DNA of 60,125 bases from Streptantibioticus silvisoli (GCF_027947535.2 NZ_JAAGKO020000053.1:1-60125), one strand, 5' to 3'; numbered from the stretch's first letter, positions 20,801 through 27,658 are shown. Made by a program: numbers and translations. The notes: generated by a model from the letters alone, not told the origin.

Positions 20801-22352
20801 GTACCCCGTGGGCGGCCTCGGCGAACGCGGACGGCACCCCGGATGACGCCGGCGGCCCGTCGAACGGCGGCAGGACCGTGCCGGGTTCGGTGCCGGAGAG
20901 GTAACCCAGCACCAGGGCGGGCACGTTGCGGACCCGGGGGCCGTAGACGCGGTCGACGTACAGCGCACAGTGCTTGAGCACCAGGGACGCCTCCCCGAGG
21001 CCGAGCCGGCGCAGCAGCACGTCGCGGACGCCGGGGGCGAAGGTGTACCACGGCCCGCTGCGGCCGGCCGGCGGGTGGGCGGGCCCGCCGGGCAGCCGCT
21101 GCGCGGGAACGGTCGGCGGCCGGTCGTCGGCGCGGGCCAGCAGTTCGCCGAGCAGGATCTCCGCCATCTCGGCGGGCCCGGTCTGCGGCATCATCGCCTC
21201 CTGGACCGCGCGCATCACCGGGTACGCCAGCGGCGCGGCCGACAGGTACACCGCCAGGTGGTGGGCGGCCGGCGAGGACAGTGCCTGGAAGTCCGCCACC
21301 AGCCGTTCGGGGTCGGCCGGTGCCGGGTCGGCGGGCGGGGGCGGGCCACCGGGGTGGTCCTCGCGGACCCGGACGGCGGCGGCGTCCAGGCCGGCGCGGT
21401 GGCTGCCGGAGACCGCGCGGGCCCAGGCGCCCAGGGCGGCCCGGGTCGGGGCGAGCACCGGGACCGCGACGCTGTCCTCCGCGACGGGCCCGTGCCGGCG
21501 GCGGCGGGGTACGAACTCCAGCCTGCCGCCGTGGCCCGCGGTGGAGCACAGCATGCCGGGTTCGGCGGGCAGCAGCGTGCGCTGCCACATGCGCTGCGGC
21601 AGTGGCTGGAGGACGGCGACCGGTCCGGTGCGGGAGAAGCGGTGCAGCAGCCGCTGGGCGGCGCCGTGCCGCCACAGGGCGCCGCAGCAGTCGCTGAGCA
21701 GCAGCAGGACGGTCCGCCCGGTGGGGTCGAGCAGCCGGTCCGCGGAGGCGGCCGGCGCGAGGCCGGAGGGGGCCGCGGCGACCCCGGCCTCGCCGTCGGA
21801 ACGCGGGCGCAGGTAGTGCACGGCGACGTCGCGGAAGGCGCCGACCTGTTCGCAGACCAGGCGCAGTTCGTTCAGCATGCCGTCCCAGACCACCATGGAC
21901 GGCGAGTCGTCCATCAGCAGCAGCAGCTGGGCCTCACGGCGGCTTACCTGCTGGAAGACCGGGGTGATCTGGCCGCTGCGGGCGCTGGTCTCGGCGGTGG
22001 CCGCCTCGTCGAGGTCGCCCGGCCGGGACGGCACCCGGGGCCGGTAGTGCCGCAGCGGGCGCAACGCCTGTTCCAGCGGCAGGGGTTCGAGCCGGCCGCC
22101 GCCTGCCTGGTTGACGTACGGCAGCCGGCGCCGGGGCGGTTCCGGCGGTGTGGCGGCCGGCGCGGAGAGCCGGGCGGCGGACCGCGGGTACGGCCGGTGC
22201 GCCGCCGCGGGCGGGACGGGCGCCGGCGGGGTCATGCGTTCGGACAGCCAGAGGGCGTCGGCCAGCGATTCGGCGTCGGTGGCGATGCCGGCGTCGCGCA
22301 GGCGGGCGACGAGCTGTTCGAACAGGTCCGCGCCGGTACTCACGACGGTCAC
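14826..22352 (-). CDS. SAV_2336-type vWA protein fused to NRPS modules (truncated A-T-C-A-T)
   Basis: 2508 residues. Residues 1-560 match the SAV_2336 N-terminal family, the vWA partner of MoxR/VMAP conflict systems; DDSPS at 148-152 is a MIDAS motif in a vWA-like fold. An Ala-rich helical, TPR-like region (560-825) and a Pro/Ala/Ser/Thr linker (826-940) follow. NRPS domains then run: adenylation 1 (945-1320), starting abruptly at core A3 (YVIYTSGSTG) and lacking the preceding 100-130 residues; carrier 1 (Ser1393); condensation (1450-1890, HHSAFDG 1587-1593); complete adenylation 2 (1910-2400, Lys2389); carrier 2 (Ser2459 in GGASL). Both A4 regions keep FD, consistent with alpha-amino acids. 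The GTG start overlaps the MoxR stop, and the stop overlaps the PKS start. A fused or misassembled origin must be considered, but the frame is continuous. Confidence 0.9.
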   Translation of the reverse strand: MTVVSTGADLFEQLVARLRDAGIATDAESLADALWLSERMTPPAPVPPAAAHRPYPRSAARLSAPAATPPEPPRRRLPYVNQAGGGRLEPLPLEQALRPLRHYRPRVPSRPGDLDEAATAETSARSGQITPVFQQVSRREAQLLLLMDDSPSMVVWDGMLNELRLVCEQVGAFRDVAVHYLRPRSDGEAGVAAAPSGLAPAASADRLLDPTGRTVLLLLSDCCGALWRHGAAQRLLHRFSRTGPVAVLQPLPQRMWQRTLLPAEPGMLCSTAGHGGRLEFVPRRRRHGPVAEDSVAVPVLAPTRAALGAWARAVSGSHRAGLDAAAVRVREDHPGGPPPPADPAPADPERLVADFQALSSPAAHHLAVYLSAAPLAYPVMRAVQEAMMPQTGPAEMAEILLGELLARADDRPPTVPAQRLPGGPAHPPAGRSGPWYTFAPGVRDVLLRRLGLGEASLVLKHCALYVDRVYGPRVRNVPALVLGYLSGTEPGTVLPPFDGPPASSGVPSAFAEAAHGVLRRFQPGGVTAESGRAAPGVVIAHRGRVTEGARHRLARFREHGTISDLWEAIRLLRTAPADPGRPAQSVPARTLLAECLLALWEVRRGDDLLAEAHTTARAATAVADRPSTAGQRALPPEVAGRAHLVRGQVLFAIARAQDHPITPDRALAGAAAHLNRAARLSRADPEQALAARMALVDLARARYDRTGDRAALRDARERLDAALAARPAGAPVPPAVLAARGALLAALAEDALRRNAPDRAREPARAAVADLAAAAASPFTAFPGRYARALLALAAARALATGDPGAPEVMADLRRALAAAEGRTPDQAAASPSAASPSAVAPSATAPPPTTAPSASTPPSTTAPPRTTAPPSTTAPSAAAPAPAAPGGTASGGTASRATAADPASGGTAADPAPGATAPGATAGAPGAAEPLRVTAGVWGDATRVTGDDAYVIYTSGSTGTPKGVVIGHRGILNLLDAFQARRALPPRSRHSTCASPGFDAAVLETWTALSTGGELLVAPDSRRWNPEGFADWLARERVAHAYIPAAFLPALADGLRHGLDLGALRRVVVAVEPIPRGLLGAIGRALPDLTLINGYGPTEASVCVTMYEVTEADDGPERTPIGTAVPGIRLLVEPPATTAAAQDEAADEVADGPGGGVRGELHIGGVGVGRHLRPDPSGRSAFYTRPAEDGTPVPYYRTGDLVRRDPDGCYTFLGRVDDMVKIRGYRVEPGDVEHALLDQPGLTQAVVLKRSPDPGAPAGRAEQLVAYVVPAPGTSPDLPGIYRRLRATLPWYAVPHRIEPLDAFPLTPHGKIDRKALAAAPLTPAPPPPPGETLAPPPLSGDTPVPLAPAPQQPSGEAPAPPDGDALLRVWRDALGADGDPRVSFLANGGDSLAAGRTTALLLARLGKRVRVLDVLLAQDLEGLRATVGDAPDAVPGDDLPQGVPPARQAGSPVPATYGQRGLWFHDALHPGSAVYNEPLALRLRGPLDTGALSRAIGAVVERHEALRTGLVMSGGTLGLVVRPPGAQELTTRDLRDVPAARRADAVAQAVRETVRQPFDLAAGPHLRCHLVTCGEQDHLLVLALHHSAFDGGSADVLFEELAAFYSADVRGEDATLAPEPGRYADHALRQHALITGGHLAPDLAYWRDQLAGLPQTLDLPGDVPRPRTPAGEGALVRDRLPRALTERVDALARDAAVTRYTVLLSALHILLARYCGTEDVAVGAPFSGRDLPGTERSVGYYLNTLPLRADLRGAPTFRQLLARTRRTVTDAYTHQRVPYGYLLERLGAAAPAENPYLQVCLVPEDVYRHEMTFAGVGATFEYYDTGVAKFDLTVNLIPDPGGGLRLTAEYRTDLFGGPAVERLLGHLRTLLESATARPDDPVDRLGMLPDAERARILRDFAGEAAPAPQPASAVHQLVDRRAQSTPEAIAVVAGAEQLTYRQLIDRADQLAYYLAERGAEPGTRVGVRLPRCASAVVAFLAVLKTGAAYVPLDPAYPERRLAFMADDAGLVLELTPHLLDADREEIADGPQRPPAVAVTGQDAAYVIYTSGSTGRPKGVETPHRAVADLALGAAGWARIDERSRLLLVASLSFDMVTFDIWAALANGARLVLAPPGPLGPGGVAEAFTRHAVTHADLPTAVFHRQAEEDPYAFAGLDTLIAGGEVLDPGLAARVLAAAPDLRLINGYGPTEATTYATYHVLRGGDGGDGTGPVPLGRPTPGTRVRILDLHRQPAPVGVPGELHLGGPGLALGYLNRPDLTAERFGQDPYGAPGETLYATGDLARWRPGGTIEHTGRIDGQVKLYGHRVEPGEVEAVLRAHPDVTHAVVTRREDRPGTPYLAAYYTTADGNPLPARELTDLAAARLPAYMVPRVFTVLDRVPVTASGKTDRAALPPPAAAHAAVNPPQGGAPGTGAGQDPPADGPAAVQERIAAIWREILVLDTVGPDERLFDIGGASLHVTLIHQRVTRDFGLPELRMIDLFSHPTLRAYAAHVHRLSERPGPAPR
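19550..19879 (-). repeat. Repeat-encoded Pro/Ala/Ser/Thr linker at the vWA-NRPS junction
   Basis: About 330 bp encoding residues 826-935 of the fusion protein consist of imperfect tandem repeats. They include GTCTGCGGCGGTC-CACCGGAGGC units near 19620-19690 and GGCGACGCGGCGGAC units near 19850. They join the helical region to an adenylation domain that lacks its beginning. Such repeats are prone to slippage and recombination. Confidence 0.8.
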
Positions 22353-23395
22353 CGCCCCCGGTTCAGCGGCCGCATGAGCTGGTCGGCGAGGCGTTCGCGG
22401 GTGCCGGCGTCCTCGTCGTGGGCGCGCTGGGTGAGGTAGATGGCGTTCAGCAACTGGTCGGCGCAGCGCTGTTCACCGGGGGCGCGGTCCAGGAAGCGCT
22501 GGATGATGACGCGGTTGTGCTCGGCGGCGCCGGGGCCGAAGTGGGCGCGGACCATGGCGGCGAGGCGTTCCTCGTCGGGCGTGTCGAGCCGCAGGTGGAT
22601 GCAGCGGCGCAACAGCGGTGCGGGGAAGTCGCGTTCGCCGTTGCTGGTGAGCACGACGAACGGGAAGGCGCGGCAGCGGATGCGGCCGCCCTGCACCGGG
22701 ACCCGGCCGCCGTCGTCGTCCTGGACCTCGACCACCGGGTGGCGGTCGGCGATGCGTTCCAGTTCGGGGATGGCGAACTCGCCCTCCTCCAGGGCGTTGA
22801 GCAGGTCGTTCGGCAGGTCGATGTCGCTCTTGTCCAGCTCGTCGACGAGCAGTACCCGGGGTTTGGCGGCGGCGAGCAGGGCGGTGCCGAGCGGTCCGAG
22901 GCGGACGTAGCGGCCGATGCCGTCACCGGGCGGTGGCACGTCCTCGGTCTCAGGACCGGGCGGTACGCGCTGCACCGGGTGCGCGGTGCGGGCGAGTTGG
23001 AGGTCCTGGAGGCGGGCGAGGGCGTCGTACTGGTAGAGGCCGTCGCGCAGCACCGTGCGGCTGACGATGGGCCAGCGCAGGACGCGGCCGAGTTTGAGTT
23101 CGTGCGCGACGGCGTGCGCGAGGGTGGACTTGCCGCTGCCGGGTTCGCCGGTGACCAGCAGCGGGCGGCGCAGGTAGAGGGCGGCGTTGATGAGTTCGAG
23201 TTCGGTGTGGCCGGGGCGGAACTGCTCGGCGAGGTCCTGCTGGAGGCCGAGCCGGCGGGTGCTGGCGGTGTCGATGGCGGCCGGGGAGGCCACCACCGGC
23301 TGGCCGTCGAAGTTGCGCCACGGCGGCGGTCCGGGCAGCCGGTCGATGCCGTCGTGCGGCTGTCCGGTGCCGCGGTAGATCAGCCAGTCGTTCAT
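22349..23395 (-). CDS. MoxR-type AAA+ ATPase
   Basis: 348-residue AAA+ ATPase of the MoxR group, the motor component of vWA-MoxR-VMAP ternary systems. Walker A is GEPGSGKS (83-90, Lys89) and Walker B is VLLVDELDKSD (Asp185, Glu186). The sensor-1 Asn lies in LTSNGERDF, followed by the PAPLLRRC arginine-finger region. The Arg/Pro-rich N-terminus (MNDWLIYRGTG) is characteristic of the actinobacterial group. The ATG at 23395 has a GAGGAG ribosome site. The stop codon overlaps the start of the vWA-NRPS gene by four bases, so the two are translationally coupled and their products probably interact. An upstream in-frame ATG at 23464 lacks a ribosome site. Confidence 0.92.
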   Translation of the reverse strand: MNDWLIYRGTGQPHDGIDRLPGPPPWRNFDGQPVVASPAAIDTASTRRLGLQQDLAEQFRPGHTELELINAALYLRRPLLVTGEPGSGKSTLAHAVAHELKLGRVLRWPIVSRTVLRDGLYQYDALARLQDLQLARTAHPVQRVPPGPETEDVPPPGDGIGRYVRLGPLGTALLAAAKPRVLLVDELDKSDIDLPNDLLNALEEGEFAIPELERIADRHPVVEVQDDDGGRVPVQGGRIRCRAFPFVVLTSNGERDFPAPLLRRCIHLRLDTPDEERLAAMVRAHFGPGAAEHNRVIIQRFLDRAPGEQRCADQLLNAIYLTQRAHDEDAGTRERLADQLMRPLNRGR

Positions 23396-23933
23396 CTCGC
23401 GCTCCTCGTCACGGTCCGGGCCCGGTGGCCCGGGTTCCAAGGGCGCTGCCGCCGATCCCTCCACTCCGGAGAGTGATCAACCGGCGACCCCCCGTCATGA
23501 CATTACCCACCGGGGGGCTCTCCAACAGTCCCGATACCTACCCGTCCCGGCGAATTTCCCAGCCCCGAACTTGACGTAGCGTCAACATGGCTGCCACGGG
23601 CCACCGCTCGTGTCGCCACGGGCCCGGCCTCCGGCCCCGGCGCGGGGCCTCCGTCCCGTGCGGGCCTTCGTCCCCCGAGCGAGTCCCGTCGGCGGGGCCC
23701 GTCCTCCCCGAGCGGTCCCCGCCAGCGGGCAAGGCCCTCCGCCCTCGGCTCGGCACCGGTCGGCGGGCCGCTCCGTCAGCGGGCCGGCTCCGGTCGGCAA
23801 GCGGGCCCTCCGCCCCACCGCGCACCCCGCCGGCAACCCGCTCCATCAGCAACCTGGCCCGTCAGCAGCACGCTCCGTCAGCGAGCCGGCCCCGTCACCG
23901 AGCGGGACCCCGTCGGCGAGCCGCACCCCGACC
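23396..23933 (-). promoter_or_regulatory. Putative promoter region of the moxR-NRPS-PKS operon
   Basis: Some 540 bp separate the protease stop from MoxR. The segment 23475-23590 is less GC-rich and contains the inverted repeat TTGACG-TAG-CGTCAA (23571-23585). The part from about 23600 to 23930 is built from degenerate repeats of the type GTCAGCGAGCCGG/GTCGGCGAGCCGC. No protein-coding gene is convincing here. Confidence 0.45.
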
Positions 23934-25970
23934 TCAGCGCGGGGCCGGGAGGTCGCCGGCCCAGGAGCCCGGCAGGGGCAGGTCGGCGTCGTCGTAGAGC
24001 AGCATGAGGCGCGCGGCGTCCATCGCGCCCGGGCGGTGGTCGTGGGCCTCGGCGCGCGACGCCCGGACGGCCTCGGGCAGTCCGGCCGGGCCGCCGGCGC
24101 GCTCCAGCAGCGCCGCGGCCGCGCGGCGGAAGGTGTCGCAGTCCGTGCCGCAGCCGTCCGGCGGGTGCGGGGCGCCGAGCCAGAGCGCGACCCCGTGGCC
24201 GGCGTCGAGGACGTCCATCATGGTCTCCAGCGCGGCGCCCCCGCCGACCCGGCCGCACAGCACCGGCACCGCGCCGGCCTCCGCGTGGCGCAACTCCTCG
24301 TAACCGGGACCGTGTCCGCCGGCCGGGAGCGGCAGTGCGGTGAGCCGGCCCGCGCCGGTGAGCAGCCGCCAGCGTTCACGCCACTCGGGCGGCGGCGGCA
24401 CCCGTTCGACGTCCCGCAGCACGACAGGGCGCCGGGTACCCATCGGGCGGGCCGGGCGGTGCGGGCGGCCCGGCAGGCCGGTACCCGGCACCCACAGGTG
24501 GACGGCGGTGTCGAAATGGTGCACCGGCAGGGCGACTTCGACGGTCGCCGGGCGGCCCGACTCGTCGGCCCGGTCCAGCGCGAGCGCCAGCGGCTCCTGC
24601 ACCTGTGCGACCGCCTCGTCGAACGCCACGCCGTCCCGCTGGTCGCAGACCGTGGTGATCTGCCGGTCGTGCGCCGAACGGACCAGCTGGATCTCCCAGC
24701 GGAAACGCACCGGGCGGTTCTCCTCCCAGACCACCGGCGCCAGCGCCACCAGTACCGACGACCCCTGTTCCGACCGCCGCGCTCCGGGTCCCGGCACGTC
24801 CAGCCCGGCCAGCCGCGTACGGTCCGGCGCGGGCAGCGACATGGCACGGCGGGTGGCGAAGTCGCGCAGTTCCCCCGCCGCCAGGGCGTCCTGCCCCTGC
24901 ACCTCACGCGCGACCAGCAGCAGATACGTCACGAAAGCCAGCAACTGCTTGCCGCTCTCCGGTTCGTACAACAGCCCGTGACCGTCACGCCAGGCGACCG
25001 GCAGCGGATCGCGCACTGTGCCGGGCCCCAGGACACGTTCCACCAGCCGCTGCACCACACCGGTACTGCGGGGCGGCGGCAGTTCGGCCAGCAGGCCCAG
25101 CGCCTCCGCGCGGTCGTACGGCGTCCACTCGCCGATGACGGTGTCCAGGCGCCCCTGTACGTCGATCCACGTGCTGCGGCCGGCCCGCAGCAGTCGTTGC
25201 TGCGCGAAGTGCCAGCGGTCGTGTTCGCGCACCAGCTGCTGGTACGGATCGGGGCCGAGCGACAGCTCCGGCACCAGCGGCCGCGCGCCGGCCAGGCCGC
25301 GCAACGCGGTCAGCCGGACCGCCTTGCCGCCGTCGCGGTTGCGGCGGCGCGCCTTGACCACGCCGATGACCCGCCCGTGCGCCAGGTCCACGACCAGCGA
25401 GCCGGACACGCCCGCCGGGATCTCGGAGTCCGGGCCGAGCCGGAAGACGTGGACGCCGTCGTTGCCGACGACGTCGCAGGTGCCGTCCCACGTCCACAAC
25501 TCGTCCCGGGTGCGCCGCCAGCCGAGCGCGGCCACCGTGCGGGTGACCGGCGGTACCGCACGATCGCTCAGCCAGGCACAACCGTGCTCGACGGGCGCGG
25601 TGAGCCGGATCAGGGCGAGGTCGGGGAAGATCTCGAACTCCCGGTCGTCGCCCGGGTCCCAACCGTGCGTAATAGCGTCCGGCGACGGCAGCGTGTACAC
25701 CACGGCGCCGGGCACGACCCGGCCGCCGACCCGCACGCCGACCCCGTCGCCGGCGGCCCAGTGGCGACGGCCCAGACTGTCGCGGCGCACCAGGACGTGC
25801 GCGCAGGTCAGCACCCAGCGCGGCGCGACGAGCAGACCACTGCCCCAGAACTCGGCCTCCTCGTGCGGTGCGGCGTGCACGGCGACGGTCACCTCGCGCG
25901 CCAGTTCACGCAACCGCCCCTCGGCCTCCGGCACCCCGGTACCGACACGGAGGCGGGGATCCAGGCTCAC
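23934..25970 (-). CDS. Trypsin-like serine protease with VMAP-type C-terminal region
   Basis: 678-residue cytosolic protein (no signal peptide). The N-terminal trypsin-like domain carries the triad His58 (LTCAHVL), Asp117 (FPDLALIRL) and Ser189 (AGVSGSLV). A middle helical segment (about 225-375) follows. The C-terminal half resembles the VMAP-C region of vWA-MoxR-associated proteins, with VxWExxRPVRFRWEIQLV, a PRRPVVLRDVERV-like block and GPGYEELRHAEAGAVPVL. In such ternary systems the protease is regarded as the effector, released or switched by the MoxR-vWA pair. The start is the GTG at 25970, 12 bp after the trypco1 stop and with a weak ribosome site, consistent with reading through from that gene. 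The two genes probably form one transcript. Confidence 0.87.
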   Translation of the reverse strand: MSLDPRLRVGTGVPEAEGRLRELAREVTVAVHAAPHEEAEFWGSGLLVAPRWVLTCAHVLVRRDSLGRRHWAAGDGVGVRVGGRVVPGAVVYTLPSPDAITHGWDPGDDREFEIFPDLALIRLTAPVEHGCAWLSDRAVPPVTRTVAALGWRRTRDELWTWDGTCDVVGNDGVHVFRLGPDSEIPAGVSGSLVVDLAHGRVIGVVKARRRNRDGGKAVRLTALRGLAGARPLVPELSLGPDPYQQLVREHDRWHFAQQRLLRAGRSTWIDVQGRLDTVIGEWTPYDRAEALGLLAELPPPRSTGVVQRLVERVLGPGTVRDPLPVAWRDGHGLLYEPESGKQLLAFVTYLLLVAREVQGQDALAAGELRDFATRRAMSLPAPDRTRLAGLDVPGPGARRSEQGSSVLVALAPVVWEENRPVRFRWEIQLVRSAHDRQITTVCDQRDGVAFDEAVAQVQEPLALALDRADESGRPATVEVALPVHHFDTAVHLWVPGTGLPGRPHRPARPMGTRRPVVLRDVERVPPPPEWRERWRLLTGAGRLTALPLPAGGHGPGYEELRHAEAGAVPVLCGRVGGGAALETMMDVLDAGHGVALWLGAPHPPDGCGTDCDTFRRAAAALLERAGGPAGLPEAVRASRAEAHDHRPGAMDAARLMLLYDDADLPLPGSWAGDLPAPR

Positions 25971-25982
25971 CGGCCGGGCCCG

Positions 25983-26918
25983 CTACGCATCGCCGGTTCC
26001 GCCGGACGACGGGACGCCGCGCGGGTGAGCGGGCGGCGGTACGGCGGGGGTCGGTACGGCGGGCGGTACACCGGGGGACGGCGGTACACCGGCGGACGGC
26101 AGGGCAGGGGGCGGCACGGCAGGCGGTACGCCGGGCGGCGGCACGGCGGAGCCGGGCGCGGCCGGAGCGGGGGCTGACGACGGGGGCGTCGGCGCGGGGA
26201 CCGGCGGTGCGGGAGCCGACGGCGTAGGCGCGGGAACCGGCGGTGCGGGGAACGTTGGGGTGCGGGGCGGCGGCGTGGGCGTGGCCGGGGAGGGCGGTGC
26301 GGCGGACGGGGGCGTGGACGGCATCGGGGGCGGCGCCGGGGCGCGCGGCGGGGGCGTGGCGCGCCCGAGGCGGTCCTTCCAGGTCAGCGTCACCTTCAGG
26401 GTCCCGGTGGTCTGCGCGTCGGCCAGCACACTCACGATGACGCCGCCCCGGACGGCGAACTCCACACCGAACTCGACGGCGACCTCGTCCGGCGCGGCCT
26501 GCGCGGCGGCGTCGCGGACCGAGGCGGCGACCCCGGTGATCAGGGCCCGCAGCCGCGACACCCGCGCCAGGGCGCCGTCCAGCGCGCCGACGTCCTGATA
26601 GTCGTCGTACGCGTCGGTGTCGTAGTCGCCGTATGCGTCAGCGTCGCAGTCGCCGTAGACATCGGTGTCGGAATCCGGCGCATCCGCGTCGCGCGGTGTG
26701 CCGTCTGAGGCATGACCTCCGTCGTCCTGGGCGTCGTCCCCGTCGTACGCGCCGTCGTCGGGGGCGTCCCGGGCAGCGGGGGCGCCGCGGCGCGCACCAC
26801 CGGGCACGCCGGCCCCGCGGTCGTCGTACGCGCTGCCGTCCGGCCCGGTACCGGGGGCGATCCGGGCCCACACCGGCGTGCCGTCCGGCAGCCGGATGAG
26901 TCGCGCCTGTCGTGTCAT
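25983..26918 (-). CDS. Trypsin-co-occurring domain 1 (CU044_2847 family) protein, expanded
   Basis: 311 residues. The family core is visible as MTRQARLIRLPDGTPVWARI (1-20) plus residues 112-183 (VSRLRALITGVAASVRDA, VAVEFGVEFAVRGGVIVSVLAD, LKVTLTWKDR). These small alpha/beta proteins accompany trypsin-type conflict effectors and may act as their regulator or partner. Here the domain is split by an acidic Asp/Gly/Tyr-rich insert (about 28-108) and followed by a Pro/Ala/Thr-rich tail (186-311); normal family members are about 100-130 residues. The ATG at 26918 has a GGGAGG ribosome site. The frame is open further upstream, but that sequence is antisense to DUF6104 and has no start signal. First gene of the minus-strand cluster. 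Confidence 0.85.
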   Translation of the reverse strand: MTRQARLIRLPDGTPVWARIAPGTGPDGSAYDDRGAGVPGGARRGAPAARDAPDDGAYDGDDAQDDGGHASDGTPRDADAPDSDTDVYGDCDADAYGDYDTDAYDDYQDVGALDGALARVSRLRALITGVAASVRDAAAQAAPDEVAVEFGVEFAVRGGVIVSVLADAQTTGTLKVTLTWKDRLGRATPPPRAPAPPPMPSTPPSAAPPSPATPTPPPRTPTFPAPPVPAPTPSAPAPPVPAPTPPSSAPAPAAPGSAVPPPGVPPAVPPPALPSAGVPPSPGVPPAVPTPAVPPPAHPRGVPSSGGTGDA

Positions 26919-27083
26919 CGGCGGCCTCCCGATCCCCCGACACGGCGCCTGGTTCCGCGTCGTGCGTGACGTGATCCATCGGGCCCGGCGCCCGCGCCAT
27001 CCGCCACACCGATGACCAGGGGCCGCGCCTATCCTGACTGGTAACGACCGTGAGCCCGAAAACGTATCGATCCGGAGCATCCC

Positions 27084-27269
27084 TTGTACTTCACCGACCG
27101 CGGCATCGAGGAGCTGGAGAACCGACGTGGCGACGACGAGGTGAGCTTCGAGTGGCTCGCCGGCCGACTGCGGGAGTTCGTCGACCTCAACCCGGAGTTC
27201 GAGATCCCGGTGGAACGGCTGGCGACCTGGCTGGCCCGGCTCGACGACGAGGACGACGACGACGCGTGA
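27084..27269 (+). CDS. DUF6104 family small acidic protein, TTG start
   Basis: 61-residue protein MYFTDRGIEELE... with an RxEFVDLNPEFEIPVERLATWLARLDDEDDDD ending, an invariant Streptomyces family (DUF6104) with no known function. It is predicted to be helical with an acidic tail. The start codon is TTG at 27084, behind GGAG at 27073-27076; no ATG or GTG gives the conserved N-terminus. It is divergent from the trypco1 gene and marks the passage from the variable left part to the conserved right part. Confidence 0.88.
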   Translation: MYFTDRGIEELENRRGDDEVSFEWLAGRLREFVDLNPEFEIPVERLATWLARLDDEDDDDA

Positions 27270-27658
27270 GTACGACGGTGCGATGGACGGCCGATCCGAC
27301 AGACCGATCGTCGGATCTTCCGACAGGGTGACCGGACGGCCCGGTCGGCGGCCGGTCAACCCGACGGCCGGGTGATCACCCCGCCGCACCGTCCGCACCG
27401 TCCGCACCGGAGCCTCCGCGACCGCCCTCCGCCCGTCCCGCGACCGCCCGTCCCGCCTTCCCGCGCCGGAGAATCCGCCGCCGCGAGCCGCCCCGCTCCC
27501 GTCACCTCCCGCGCCCCATCACCTCCCGCACCCCGGCCCCGACGCCATCCGCCTCCCGCGGGCCCGGTCCGCGCCGCCCCGATCACCGTTCGGCGCAAGG
27601 GTTTTCCCTGACGCGACCCGGAGACGCGGATCAGGGAGGGACCGGGGTCGGGAGTTCC
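27270..27658. other. Intergenic region, no gene seen
   Basis: About 390 bp after DUF6104. It is low-complexity (CCGTCCGCACCGTCC, CCCGCGACCGCCCGTCCCG words). The final 60 bases become AT-richer and lead into the DUF4097-padR promoter. The only open frames are short and Pro/Arg-rich. Confidence 0.5.

Noticed and set aside
23582-23836. 84-residue frame between the protease and MoxR genes
   Set aside because: Encoded by degenerate GC repeats, no ribosome site, composition typical of noncoding frames.
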